A stretch of 64,000 nucleotides of DNA from Streptomyces sp. HD (GTDB lineage: Bacteria > Actinomycetota > Actinomycetes > Streptomycetales > Streptomycetaceae). Positions 28,004-36,995 of the stretch are shown piece by piece (the stretch's first letter is position 1; the number at the start of each line of letters is the position of its first letter). The translations under genes were made by a program, and so were the position numbers. The notes below the pieces were generated by a model. It made no database searches. It worked only from the letters and a program-made list of their open reading frames with translations, and was not told the origin of the DNA. The stretch is taken from the NCBI RefSeq assembly GCF_028369295.1, contig NZ_JAQMYP010000003.1, forward strand, positions 186,001 through 250,000, in the 5' to 3' direction.

Positions 28004-28014
28004 TGGTCCGACCT
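28004..28014. promoter_or_regulatory. Candidate FadR-type operator
   Basis: TGGTCCGACCT contains the palindrome GGTCCGACC and fits the TnGTnnnACnA pattern of FadR-subfamily GntR proteins at all but the last base. It lies between the regulator gene and the divergent importer operon, where a shared operator is expected. Confidence 0.5.
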
Positions 28015-28176
28015 GTGGCAGATGCGCCATTCGTGTGAGATCCCTTGACCGCCCTCATTGCCCCACCTATGGTCGCGCTGACCGTCAGGACGTAGGACGT
28101 CGTATCTCCTCGCATCACCCTTCGCCTCTCCTCACACCCTCATCGCCGGAGCACACCACCCACGCCTGGAGGAACC

Positions 28177-29805
28177 GTGCGCGACGTGACCCACGACGTG
28201 CCGGCGCTGCACCGCCGGTCGTTCCTGAAGTACACCGGCGCGCTGGGCGCGGCCGCAGCCGTCTCCGCATCGCTGTCGGCCTGTTCGTCGGGGCCGGAGT
28301 CCACGAACGAGACCGGCGGGGGCGGTGGCCAGAACCGGACCCTCACCGCGGTGATCGGCTACGGCAACGACGGCAGCTGGGACCCCACCCAGACGGCGTC
28401 CGCCTTCTGCATGGCCGCCAACAACCACATCTACGAGGGGCTGCTGGACACCGACCCGATCTCGCGCGAGCCCTACGCCGCGCTCGCCACCCAGATGCCG
28501 GCCGACCCGAACGCCACGACCTGGAAGTTCACCCTGCGCGCGGGGGCGAGGTTCCACGACGGCAAGCCGGTCACCGCCGACGACGTCGTCTTCGTCTTCG
28601 ACCGGATCCTCGACCCGAAGACCCAGACCCTCGCCAAGGGCTTCTTCGCGAGCTGGCTCAAGGAAGTGCGGAAGGTCGACGCGCAGAACGTCGAGCTGGT
28701 GCTGAAGTTCCCCTTCCCGGACGGGCTTTCGCGGCTCACCCTCGCCAAGATCATGCCCAAGCACGTGTTCTCCCAGCCGGGTGCCTGGGAGGACGCCATC
28801 GCGGGCAAGGCGATCGGTTCGGGGCCGTACCGGCAGACCGCGCACCACCCGAAGTCCAACACCACCTTCGAGGCGTTCACCGACTACAACGGCCCGCGCA
28901 AGCCCGCCTTCAAGAAGATGAACTGGCTGACGATCGTGGAGGCGGCCCCGCGCGTGGCCCGGGTCTCGGGCGCCAGCGCGGGTGCGCAGATCTCCGACAA
29001 CATCCCGTACGCCAACATCCAGCAGCTGGAGAACGGCGGGCTGACGGTCGCGGGCGGCGCCGGGATGAACAACCTCTTCCTGATGTTCAACACCAAGCAC
29101 AAGCCCTTCGACGACGTCCGGGTCCGCCAGGCCCTGCACTACGCCATCGACAGGGACAAGATGATCGAGGTGGCGCTGAAGGGCCACGGGAAGCCGTCGT
29201 CGTCGTTCCTCAACGAGTCCAACCCCAGCTACCGGCGCGCCAAGAGCGTCTACGACCACGACCCCGACAAGGCGAAGGCGCTGCTGAAGGCGGCCGGGGT
29301 CAGCGGGCTGGAGATCGAGATCCTGGCCGTCAACGTGAGCTGGATCGTGGACTGTCTGCCGACCATCAAGTCCTCCTGGGACGCGATCGGCGTCAAGACG
29401 ACCCTCTCCCCGCAGGAGACGACGGCCGTCTTCACCAAGATGGACCAGAAGCAGGACTACCAGGTGGTCGCCGCCGCCTCGAACCCCAACCAGTTCGGCC
29501 TCGACGCCGACCTGATCATGCATTACAACTACGGCCCCGAGAACCTGTGGATGCAGTACACGCGGTGGGCCGACAACTCCGTCGCCAAGGCGCTCTTCAA
29601 GGACATGGACCGGGCGACCCGGGAGCCGGACGCCGAGAAGAAGAAGGCGATGGTCCAGGACTACATCGACGTCGTCGCCGAACAGGCCGTGCTCTACCCG
29701 GTCGTCCACAACGAGCTGATGACGGCCTGGAACCCCGACCAGCTCACCGGGATAAGGGCACAGCCGTACCCCGGCATCAACCTCCTCCAGGCCAAGTGGG
29801 CCTAG
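28177..29805 (+). CDS. ABC transporter substrate-binding lipoprotein (peptide/opine type)
   Basis: This 542-residue family 5 (DppA/OppA) binding protein has a twin-arginine signal with lipobox (RRSFLKYTGALG...LSACSSG). Family blocks are NDGSWDPTQTASAFCMAANNHIYEGLL, WKFTLRAGARFHDGKPVTADDVVFVFDRI and FDDVRVRQALHYAIDRDKM. GGAGG precedes the GTG at 28177. It heads an operon with two permeases and two ATPases. The neighbouring sialidase and lyase suggest a sialic-acid substrate, as for SatA of Haemophilus ducreyi, rather than peptides. Confidence 0.9.
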   Translation: MRDVTHDVPALHRRSFLKYTGALGAAAAVSASLSACSSGPESTNETGGGGGQNRTLTAVIGYGNDGSWDPTQTASAFCMAANNHIYEGLLDTDPISREPYAALATQMPADPNATTWKFTLRAGARFHDGKPVTADDVVFVFDRILDPKTQTLAKGFFASWLKEVRKVDAQNVELVLKFPFPDGLSRLTLAKIMPKHVFSQPGAWEDAIAGKAIGSGPYRQTAHHPKSNTTFEAFTDYNGPRKPAFKKMNWLTIVEAAPRVARVSGASAGAQISDNIPYANIQQLENGGLTVAGGAGMNNLFLMFNTKHKPFDDVRVRQALHYAIDRDKMIEVALKGHGKPSSSFLNESNPSYRRAKSVYDHDPDKAKALLKAAGVSGLEIEILAVNVSWIVDCLPTIKSSWDAIGVKTTLSPQETTAVFTKMDQKQDYQVVAAASNPNQFGLDADLIMHYNYGPENLWMQYTRWADNSVAKALFKDMDRATREPDAEKKKAMVQDYIDVVAEQAVLYPVVHNELMTAWNPDQLTGIRAQPYPGINLLQAKWA

Positions 29806-29824
29806 GGGCCCTGGGAGTCCCTCT

Positions 29825-30784
29825 GTGGTCACCGTCGTCAGGATCCTGGCCCGTCGCATCCTGCTGCTCGTGCCGCTGATGCTCGGCATCGTGCTGTTCG
29901 TGTTCCTGGTCATGCGGTTCTCGGACGTCGATCCGGCGTCCGCGTTCTTCCAGGGCGCCAACCCGACGCCCCAGCAGCTGCACGACTTCCGCGAGGAGAA
30001 CGGCCTGCTGGATCCGCTCCCCGTCCGCTACGCCGCCTTCGTCGGCGATCTGGTCCACGGCGACATGGGCACCAGCGCCCTGACCCGGGCGCCGGTCGTC
30101 GACCAGGTCATGACCGCGCTGCCGCTGACCATCCAGCTCACCTTCCTGGGCCTGGGCATCGCGGTCGTCCTGTCGCTGCTCGGCGGCGTGACGGCGGCCA
30201 TCTACCGCGACCGGCTGCCCGACCAGATCATCCGCGTCGTCTCCCTCACCGGGGTCGCCGCGCCCGCCTTCTGGCTGGCACTGCTGATGATCCAGTACCT
30301 CGCCGTCGACCTCGGCTGGTTCCCGACCGGCGGCTACATCAACCCGGCCGACTCCTTCACGGGCTGGCTGAAGACGATGACCCTGCCCGCCCTCGCGCTG
30401 TCGCTGCCGGTGGCGGCGCAGCTGACGCGGATCGTGCGGACGTCGGTGGTGGAGGAGCTGGACAAGGACTACGTCCGTACGGCGATCGGGAGCGGGCTGC
30501 CGCCGCGGGTCGTCGTCGGCCGGAACGTGCTGCGCAACGCCCTCATCAACCCGCTGACCGTCCTAGGACTGCGCGTCGGCTACCTCCTCGGCGGCGCCGT
30601 CGTCATCGAGACGATCTTCTCCCTCCCCGGAATGGGGAAGCTGATGATCGACGCGGTGAAGAACGGTGACCCGGCGGTCGTCCAGGGCGTCGTCATCACC
30701 ACGGCGATCGGCTTCGTCGTCGTCAACCTCGTCATCGACATCCTGTATCTGCTGGTCAACCCGCGCCTGCGGGAGGCGACGTGA
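29825..30784 (+). CDS. ABC transporter permease, DppB type
   Basis: This 319-residue inner subunit has six predicted membrane helices. It starts MVTVVRILARRILLLVPLMLGIVLFVFLVMRF and carries the EAA-type loop RTSVVEELDKDYVRTAIGSGLPPRVVVGRNVLRNALINPLTVLGL. The GTG is 19 bases after the binding-protein stop. Its own stop overlaps the next start by GTGA, so the subunits are made in coupled fashion. Confidence 0.92.
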   Translation: MVTVVRILARRILLLVPLMLGIVLFVFLVMRFSDVDPASAFFQGANPTPQQLHDFREENGLLDPLPVRYAAFVGDLVHGDMGTSALTRAPVVDQVMTALPLTIQLTFLGLGIAVVLSLLGGVTAAIYRDRLPDQIIRVVSLTGVAAPAFWLALLMIQYLAVDLGWFPTGGYINPADSFTGWLKTMTLPALALSLPVAAQLTRIVRTSVVEELDKDYVRTAIGSGLPPRVVVGRNVLRNALINPLTVLGLRVGYLLGGAVVIETIFSLPGMGKLMIDAVKNGDPAVVQGVVITTAIGFVVVNLVIDILYLLVNPRLREAT

Positions 30785-32811
30785 CGTTCAACCGCAAGCG
30801 CCTGGCCGAGGCGCTGTCCCGGCCCGGCATCCGTCTGCGCGGCTGGCACAAGCTGCCGACGCTGTCGAAGGTGGCCGTCTGCTTCCTGGCCGTCGTGGTC
30901 CTGATGGCCCTGTTCGCCCCGGTCCTCGCCCCGCACGACCCGCTCGACCAGCAGCCGCCTGTCGACGGCACGGGCCATCCGTCCGCCGAGCACTGGATGG
31001 GCCAGGACAGCCTCGGCCGGGACATCCTCAGCCGGCTGATGTACGGCGCCCGCTGGTCGCTGGCGATCGGGCTCGGGGCGACCGGGCTGGCGCTGGTGGT
31101 CGGTGCGCTGATCGGCGCGATCGCGGCGACCTCGCGCAAGGCGGTCGACGAGACGCTGATGCGCTGCCTGGACGTGGTGATGGCGTTCCCGGGCATCGCG
31201 CTGGCCGCCGTGCTCGTCGCCGTCTTCGGTGGTGGCATCACGGTCCTGATCTGCGCGATCGCGTTCCTGTTCACGCCGCCGGTGGCCAGGGTCGTACGGG
31301 CGAATGTGCTGGACCAGTACGGGGAGGACTACGTCACGGCCGAACGGGTCATCGGCGCCCGCACCCCGCACATCGTCGTCAGGCACGTGGCGATCAACTG
31401 CGCCGCCCCGGTGCTGGTGTTCTGCACCGTCCAGGTGGCGGAGGCGATCGTCTTCGAGGCGTCGCTGTCCTTCATCGGCGCGGGCGTCCGGCCGCCGGAC
31501 CCCTCCTGGGGCAGTGTCATCGCGGACGGCAAGAACCTGGTGCTGACCGGCGGCTGGTGGGCGACCGTCTTCCCCGGTCTGCTGATGCTGGTGACGGTGC
31601 TCTCGCTGAACATCCTCTCCGAGGGCGTGTCGGACGCGTGGGCGGCACCGTCGGCGCGCGAGGTCGACGTGCAGGACCATCACGACCGGCTGGAGGCACC
31701 GGAACCGGGCAGCGGCGAGGTGCTTCAGCTGCCGGGCCTGACGGAGGCGGCGGCCCGGCTGCGGTCACGGGCCCGTCCGCTGCCCGGGGGGCTGCAGCCG
31801 ATGCTGGCCGTGGAGAACCTGGCGATCGGGTTCGAGGGCCGCCATCGCGGCGTGGACATCGTCGACGGCATCAGCTTCGAGGTGCAGCCCGGTGAGGTGC
31901 TGGGGCTGGTCGGGGAGTCGGGCTGCGGGAAGTCGCTGACCGCGCTCGCGGTGATGGGCCTGGAGCCGAAGGGCGCCCGGGTGCGCGGCCATGTCCGGTT
32001 CAACCAGCGGCAGCTGGTGGGCGAGCCGATGCGGGTCCGCCGCAAGCTGCTGGGCCACGAGATGGCGATGATCTACCAGGACGCCCTGTCGTCCCTGAAC
32101 CCGGCGATGACGATCCGAGCCCAGCTCAAGCAGGTCGTACGCCGCGGAGGCCGGCACAGCCCCCAGGAACTGCTCACCCTGGTCGGCCTGGACCCGGAAC
32201 GCACCCTGCCCAGCTACCCGCACGAACTCTCCGGCGGCCAGCGCCAGCGCGTCCTGATCGCCATGGCCCTGTCCCGCGACCCCAGGCTGATCGTCGCCGA
32301 CGAGCCGACGACCGCGCTGGACGTCACGGTGCAGGCGCAGATCATAGAGCTGCTGCTGAGGCTGCGGGAGGAGCTGGGTTTCTCCCTGGTCCTGGTCTCG
32401 CACGACCTCGCGCTGGTCGCGGACGTCACCGACCGGGTGGTCGTGATGTACGGCGGCCAGATCGTGGAGACGGGCGTGACCGCCGACCTGGTGGAGGCAC
32501 CGGCGCATCACTACACGCGCGGACTGCTGGGCAGTGTGCTGTCCCTGGAGTCGGCACAGGATCGGATGACGCAGATCAAGGGCGTGGTCCCGTCCCCCGC
32601 GGACTTCCCCGCGGGCTGCCGCTTCGCGGACCGGTGCCCGCTGGCGAGCGAGGTGTGCCGCACGACGGCACCCGACCTGCTGGGTCCCCCGACACACACG
32701 GCGGCCTGCCATCACCCGGCGATCGTCCTGGCGCCGACGGATCGCTCCGGCTGCATTCTCCCGGGGGATAACCCCCGGACCCCCAGCAGAAAGGCAGGTC
32801 GGCCGCAATGA
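30781..32811 (+). CDS. Fused ABC permease (DppC type) and ATPase (DppD type)
   Basis: This 676-residue fusion joins a DppC-like permease (residues about 1-300, EAA loop DQYGEDYVTAERVIGARTPHIVVRHVAIN) to a DppD-like ATPase (from about 340: Walker A GESGCGKS, signature LSGGQRQR, Walker B LIVADEP). A Cys cluster near the end (CRFADRCPLASEVC...CHH) is the usual DppD/OppD C-terminal motif. The linker DHHDRLEAPEPGSGEV is hydrophilic and cytoplasmic. The fusion fixes a 1:1 ratio of permease and ATPase. GTGA and ATGA overlaps link it to both neighbours. Confidence 0.92.
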   Translation: MTFNRKRLAEALSRPGIRLRGWHKLPTLSKVAVCFLAVVVLMALFAPVLAPHDPLDQQPPVDGTGHPSAEHWMGQDSLGRDILSRLMYGARWSLAIGLGATGLALVVGALIGAIAATSRKAVDETLMRCLDVVMAFPGIALAAVLVAVFGGGITVLICAIAFLFTPPVARVVRANVLDQYGEDYVTAERVIGARTPHIVVRHVAINCAAPVLVFCTVQVAEAIVFEASLSFIGAGVRPPDPSWGSVIADGKNLVLTGGWWATVFPGLLMLVTVLSLNILSEGVSDAWAAPSAREVDVQDHHDRLEAPEPGSGEVLQLPGLTEAAARLRSRARPLPGGLQPMLAVENLAIGFEGRHRGVDIVDGISFEVQPGEVLGLVGESGCGKSLTALAVMGLEPKGARVRGHVRFNQRQLVGEPMRVRRKLLGHEMAMIYQDALSSLNPAMTIRAQLKQVVRRGGRHSPQELLTLVGLDPERTLPSYPHELSGGQRQRVLIAMALSRDPRLIVADEPTTALDVTVQAQIIELLLRLREELGFSLVLVSHDLALVADVTDRVVVMYGGQIVETGVTADLVEAPAHHYTRGLLGSVLSLESAQDRMTQIKGVVPSPADFPAGCRFADRCPLASEVCRTTAPDLLGPPTHTAACHHPAIVLAPTDRSGCILPGDNPRTPSRKAGRPQ

Positions 32812-33860
32812 CCGGCGCGAGCACCGCGAGCCAAGCGCAAGTGAACGCGCTGGTGAAACTGTCGGACGCGCACGTCGTGCACAAGGCGCGCAGCGGTGGG
32901 CTGTTCACGCGGGACAAGGTGTACGCCCTGACCGGCGCCGATCTGGTCATCGCGCCCGGCGAGACGGTCGGTGTGGTCGGGGAGTCGGGGTGCGGCAAGT
33001 CGACGCTGGCGAAGGTGCTGGTCGGGGTGCAGCGGCCGACGTCCGGGACCGTGGCCCTGCGGGGGCGGGACCTGTGGACCATGAGCCCGGCCGAGCGCCG
33101 GACGGCGGTCGGCGCCGGAACCGGGATGATCTTCCAGGACCCGTCGACGGCTCTGAACCGCCGCCTGCCGATCCGGCAGGTGCTGCGGGACCCGCTGGAC
33201 GTGCACGAGCGCGGCAGCAGGCGCGAACGTGAGGACCGGGTACGGGAGTTGATGTCCCTGGTGGGCCTGCCCAAGGTCCTGGCCGACGCGCTGCCGGGCC
33301 AGCTGTCGGGCGGTCAGCGCCAGCGCGTCGCCATCGCCCGCGCGCTGGCCCTGGACCCCGACCTGGTGGTGGCCGACGAGCCGACGAGCGCGCTGGACGT
33401 GTCGGTCCGCGCCCAGATCCTGAACCTCCTCCTGGACCTGAAGGAGCGGCTGGGCCTGGCCCTGGTGTTCGTCTCGCACGACATCCAGACGGTACGGCGG
33501 ATGAGCGACCGCGTGATCACGATGTACCTGGGCCGGATCGTCGAGGAGGCCCCGGCAGCCGGTGTCACCGACGGCTCCCGGCACCCGTACACCCGCGCCC
33601 TGTTCTCCGCCACTCCCGGCCTGCTGGACCCCATCGACCCGATCCCGCTGATCGGTCCGGTCCCGTCGGCGACGCGACCGCCGAGCGGATGCCCCTTCCG
33701 GACGCGGTGCTGGAAGGCGGACGGGGTATGCGCGGAGGTGATGCCGGACTTCTCGGCCACGTCGAGCCCCGAGCACCGTTACAGGTGTCACCATCCAGTG
33801 GAGGAGGGCGAAGCCACGCGCGACCTCGTACGACAGAGTCACAGTTCCAGGGAGCCCTGA
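32808..33860 (+). CDS. ABC transporter ATP-binding protein, DppF type
   Basis: This 350-residue second ATPase of the importer has Walker A GESGCGKST, signature LSGGQRQR, Walker B LVVADEP and the C-terminal oligopeptide-type cysteine motif CPFRTRCWKADGVC. It pairs with the ATPase half of the fused protein. The ATG overlaps the previous stop by ATGA. The next gene starts two bases after its stop, which places the lyase in the same operon. Confidence 0.92.
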   Translation: MTGASTASQAQVNALVKLSDAHVVHKARSGGLFTRDKVYALTGADLVIAPGETVGVVGESGCGKSTLAKVLVGVQRPTSGTVALRGRDLWTMSPAERRTAVGAGTGMIFQDPSTALNRRLPIRQVLRDPLDVHERGSRREREDRVRELMSLVGLPKVLADALPGQLSGGQRQRVAIARALALDPDLVVADEPTSALDVSVRAQILNLLLDLKERLGLALVFVSHDIQTVRRMSDRVITMYLGRIVEEAPAAGVTDGSRHPYTRALFSATPGLLDPIDPIPLIGPVPSATRPPSGCPFRTRCWKADGVCAEVMPDFSATSSPEHRYRCHHPVEEGEATRDLVRQSHSSREP

Positions 33861-33862
33861 TC

Positions 33863-34795
33863 ATGATCCCCACCCCGCTCACCGGTGTCGTCCCGCCCGT
33901 CTGCACGCCCCTGACACCGGACCGCGAGGTGGACGTCCCGTCCCTGCTCAGGCTGGTCGACCACCTGGTGGAGGGCGGGGTGCACGGGCTGTTCGTGCTG
34001 GGTTCGACGTCGGAGGCGGCGTATCTGACGGACCGGCAGCGCAGGGTCGTGGTGGAGGCGGTGACGGGGCACGTGGGGGGCCGGCTGCCGGTACTGGCGG
34101 GGGTGATCGACATGACGACGCCGCGGGTGCTGGACCATGTGCGCGAGGTCACCGCCGCCGGGGCGGACGCGGTCGTGGCGACGGCCCCCTTCTACGCCCG
34201 GACCCATCCGGCCGAGATCGCCCGCCACTACCGGCTGATCGCGGCGGCGTCCCCGGTGCCGGTGGTGGCGTACGACCTCCCGGTCTCCGTCCACACCAAG
34301 CTCCCCGCCGAGGTGATCCTGGACCTGGCCGCCGAGGGGGTGCTGGCCGGCCTGAAGGACTCCAGCGGCGATCTCGCCGGTTTCCGTACGGTCGTGGTCG
34401 GCGCCCGCAACCGGCCCGACATCACCGGCTTCAGCGTGCTGACCGGCTCGGAACTCATCACCGACGCGGCGCTCGCCGTCGGGGCCGACGGGGCGGTGCC
34501 CGGACTCGCCAACGTCGACCCCGCGGGGTACGTCCGCCTCGACCGCCTGTGCCGGGCCGGCGACTGGGAGTCCGCGCGGGCCGAACAGGAACGCCTGTGT
34601 GCCCTGTTCGGCCTGGTGGGGGTCGGGGACCCCGGGCGGATGGGGGGCGGCTCGTCGGCGCTGGGTGCCTTCAAGGCGGCGCTGCAGCTGCGGGGCGTCA
34701 TCGACTGCGCGGCGACGGCGGAGCCCCAGGTGCCGCTGTCGCCGGAAGAGGTGGAGCGGGTGGGAAAGTTTCTGGCCGGAGCGGGCTTGCTGTAG
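33863..34795 (+). CDS. Dihydrodipicolinate synthase / N-acetylneuraminate lyase family aldolase
   Basis: This 310-residue class I aldolase has the TIM-barrel fold of the DapA/NanA family. The Schiff-base lysine is K165 in LAGLKDSSGD, the catalytic Tyr is Y137 in VVAYDLPV and the carboxylate-binding loop is GSTSE at 47-51. DapA itself would not be expected in a transporter operon. With the sialidase next door, cleavage of N-acetylneuraminate to pyruvate and N-acetylmannosamine is the best inference. Other 2-keto-acid substrates remain possible. The ATG is at 33863; the long upstream frame overlaps the ATPase gene and is rejected. Confidence 0.85.
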   Translation: MIPTPLTGVVPPVCTPLTPDREVDVPSLLRLVDHLVEGGVHGLFVLGSTSEAAYLTDRQRRVVVEAVTGHVGGRLPVLAGVIDMTTPRVLDHVREVTAAGADAVVATAPFYARTHPAEIARHYRLIAAASPVPVVAYDLPVSVHTKLPAEVILDLAAEGVLAGLKDSSGDLAGFRTVVVGARNRPDITGFSVLTGSELITDAALAVGADGAVPGLANVDPAGYVRLDRLCRAGDWESARAEQERLCALFGLVGVGDPGRMGGGSSALGAFKAALQLRGVIDCAATAEPQVPLSPEEVERVGKFLAGAGLL

Positions 34796-34801
34796 GCGTT
34801 T

Positions 34802-35020
34802 CTCGCCCCCGCCGCTCCTACCCGTCCCATCCTGAAGGGGCTCCGCCCCTTCCACCCCGCTGAGGGCTGCCCCCGGACCCCCGCTTCGACCCTGAAGGGG
34901 CCTCGTCCTCAAACGCCGGACGGGCTGAGAACCTCAAGGCCGGCCTCTTGAGAGACCGAGACGGGTGGTGGGTGGGCAAAGGCTCGGGGGTCCAGGGGGC
35001 GGAGCCCCTTGGCGGGGCGC
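34802..35020. repeat. Intergenic hairpin repeat, copies near 34.9 kb
   Basis: The plus-strand unit begins CGCCCCCGCCGCTCCTACCC and ends with CTCAAACGCCGGACGGGCTGA at 34908-34928. A partial inverted unit (GGGGTCCAGGGGGCGGAGCC) lies at about 34987-35015. It fills the gap between the convergent lyase and sialidase genes and may end transcription from both sides. Confidence 0.8.
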
Positions 35021-35025
35021 CAGGA

Positions 35026-36237
35026 CTAGGACAGGTCACCCACCTGCAACCGGCGGAACTCGATCGACTCGTACGGCCCCGCCACCCCTGTCTCGTACAG
35101 GATCCCGACCGCGCTCCGGCCGAGCGGCACCAGGTCGGAGTACGCCGCCCGCTGCTGAGACAGCGTCAGCGCCTTCGCGAAGGTCGCTCCGCCGTCCGTG
35201 CTGCGCCACACCGCCATCGACTGGCGGGCGGTGGGGACGGACGGGCCGGAGAACAGCAACGGGGCGTCGGCGCCCGGTAGTTGGAGGACGCTTCCCTCCA
35301 CCACGGGGACGTCGTTCAGGGTGGGCTGGACGGTGTACGGGCGGTCCAGGGTCGCGGCACCGTCGCTGGAATGGGCGTCCAGCCGGTTGCCCGCGCTCGT
35401 GCCGAGCTGGTCGCGGGAGTTGAAGTACACCCTGCCGTCGGGGAGTTCGGCGGCCGTGGACTCGTTGGCGTTGTCGCGGCCGTCGTAGTTGTCGTCCACG
35501 AAGCCCACCCGCCAGGTCAGGCCCCCGTTGTCGCTGTAGATGGCGTGGGCGCCGTAGTATCTCGGCTCCTGACCGGTGTCCTGGGAACCCGGCGCCGGTG
35601 CCGCCGAGTGGTTCGACGGGATCACCAGCCGGCCCGCGTGCGAGCCCCGGCTCAACGCCACCGCGTGGCCCGGCCCCGTCGCATACCAACGCCAGCCGGC
35701 CGGCTTCACCTGCCGTGTGATGTCCCGCGGACGCGTGAAGTACCGGCCGTCGTCCAGGCTCCGCTGCACGAACACCCGCCGGCTCTCCTCCGCCGTCACC
35801 TCCCCCCGCATGATCTCCCCCTCCGACACAGCACCGCTGTTGTAGGAGGTGACCAGCACGACCGCACCCGTGCGCGGGTCGACCACCGGCGCCGGATTGC
35901 CCCGGGTGTCCCCGTCACCGGCGGCGACCACGGACATGGGACCCCAGGTGCAGCCGCCGTCGGTGGAACGTCTGAGGACGACATCGATGTCGCCGGTGTC
36001 CCCGGCACCGTCGTGCCGGCCCTCGGCGAAGGCCAGGACCGTGCCGCGCGCCGTCGTGATCGTCGCCGGGATGCGGTACGCGTCGAAGCCGCCCTGCCCC
36101 GAGACATAGGGGACGGAGGACGTGCAGCCGGTGTCCGCGTCGCCCGCCGACGCGTTGCCGGCCGTCGCGAGGGGCGTGGTCAGGAGTACTGCGGTGACTA
36201 GGAACGTACGACTGAGTGTGCGGCTCAGGATGGTCAT
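35026..36237 (-). CDS. Secreted sialidase (GH33, BNR repeats)
   Basis: This 403-residue exo-alpha-sialidase releases terminal sialic acids from glycoconjugates outside the cell. The Sec signal peptide is LVTAVLLTTPLATAGNASA. The family arginine motif appears as YRIP (54-57, usual form FRIP), followed by the acid/base Asp region (GDIDVVLRRSTDGGCTW). Three Asp-box repeats are visible: STDGGCTW (91-98), SDNGGLTW and STDGGATF. The nucleophile region YSDLVPL with its Tyr lies near the end. AAAGGAG precedes the ATG. It is convergent with the putative sialic-acid uptake operon. Confidence 0.92.
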   Translation of the reverse strand: MTILSRTLSRTFLVTAVLLTTPLATAGNASAGDADTGCTSSVPYVSGQGGFDAYRIPATITTARGTVLAFAEGRHDGAGDTGDIDVVLRRSTDGGCTWGPMSVVAAGDGDTRGNPAPVVDPRTGAVVLVTSYNSGAVSEGEIMRGEVTAEESRRVFVQRSLDDGRYFTRPRDITRQVKPAGWRWYATGPGHAVALSRGSHAGRLVIPSNHSAAPAPGSQDTGQEPRYYGAHAIYSDNGGLTWRVGFVDDNYDGRDNANESTAAELPDGRVYFNSRDQLGTSAGNRLDAHSSDGAATLDRPYTVQPTLNDVPVVEGSVLQLPGADAPLLFSGPSVPTARQSMAVWRSTDGGATFAKALTLSQQRAAYSDLVPLGRSAVGILYETGVAGPYESIEFRRLQVGDLS

Positions 36238-36431
36238 CGGTCTCCTTTGACGGAGGGTCAGACATTGACCGGTCCGTCACAGGCTCACACTTCCCCATCG
36301 GGATCTGTAGCGATGTGTGGCGATGTGTCGTCTGCCGATCGCATAGAAGTGCGCACACCGAATGTGTGACCTATCCGCAGTCGTGTCGTTGATCGGATGA
36401 CAGCACCACGACTGGGGGAGAGGTATCGGTG

Positions 36432-36870
36432 AGCAGGAGGCTGCCGCTCGGCGAGGGGGAGACCGCCCGCACGGCCTGCGCCCGTGGTCTGCTGCGGGCG
36501 GGGGACCCGACACGGGCGCGTGGCAACTCATCGCCGCACGCGGCCTCACCCACCAGGCCAGGACCGTCACCGACCGGGCCGGCGGGGCGATGGTCATCCG
36601 CGGCGTGGTCGACAAGCTCGAAGCCCGAGCCGTGGTCGAACGGACCACCACCGAGACCCGCCGGAAGGACCGATCGAAGACCGGGGCCACCCGGCGCCGA
36701 ACCACACGCCCCGCACCCAGGCGACGCAGGGCACCCTCCCCCACCGGCCTCTCAGGTCAGGCGGGCAAGCGTCCGGAGGGACACGCTCACACGAGCCGGA
36801 CGAAGCTGCCTCGCGCAGCCCACCGGCACCAGGGCGTGAGACGATCAGCACGCCCTCCCCCAGACTCCGT
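36432..36870 (+). pseudogene. Possible gene remnant
   Basis: A GTG at 36432 has a good ribosome-binding sequence (GGGGGAGAGG) but the frame (MSRRLPLGEGETARTACARG) loses sense after about 30 codons. A second frame then reads WQLIAARGLTHQARTVTDRAGGAMVIRGVVDKLEAR, which looks helical and DNA-binding-like, before low-complexity Arg/Pro sequence. A frameshifted relic is one reading; chance GC-rich frames are another. No family is recognised. Nothing else is seen between 36238 and 36995. Confidence 0.25.
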
Positions 36871-36995
36871 CCAGAGGGACCCCCATCCAGCCAACACCGG
36901 CCACGAGGGGCAGCATTGGGCGCAGGATTCCACCTGCACGCCCACGCGACCCCACCACGATGGGAAACGATCCAGCCGATCCCACAAGCTGGGGA

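Noticed and set aside
27138..29879. 913-codon plus-strand frame starting in the repeat
   Set aside because: It runs out of frame through the binding-protein gene and antisense to the regulator, with Arg/Gly-rich noise.
33863..34795. dapA for lysine synthesis
   Set aside because: The family fits, but it sits in a transporter operon beside a sialidase; a housekeeping dapA would not be expected here.
36277..36744. 155-codon minus-strand frame after the two-component system
   Set aside because: No ribosome-binding site or recognisable pattern; Arg/Ser/Pro-rich content suggests chance.
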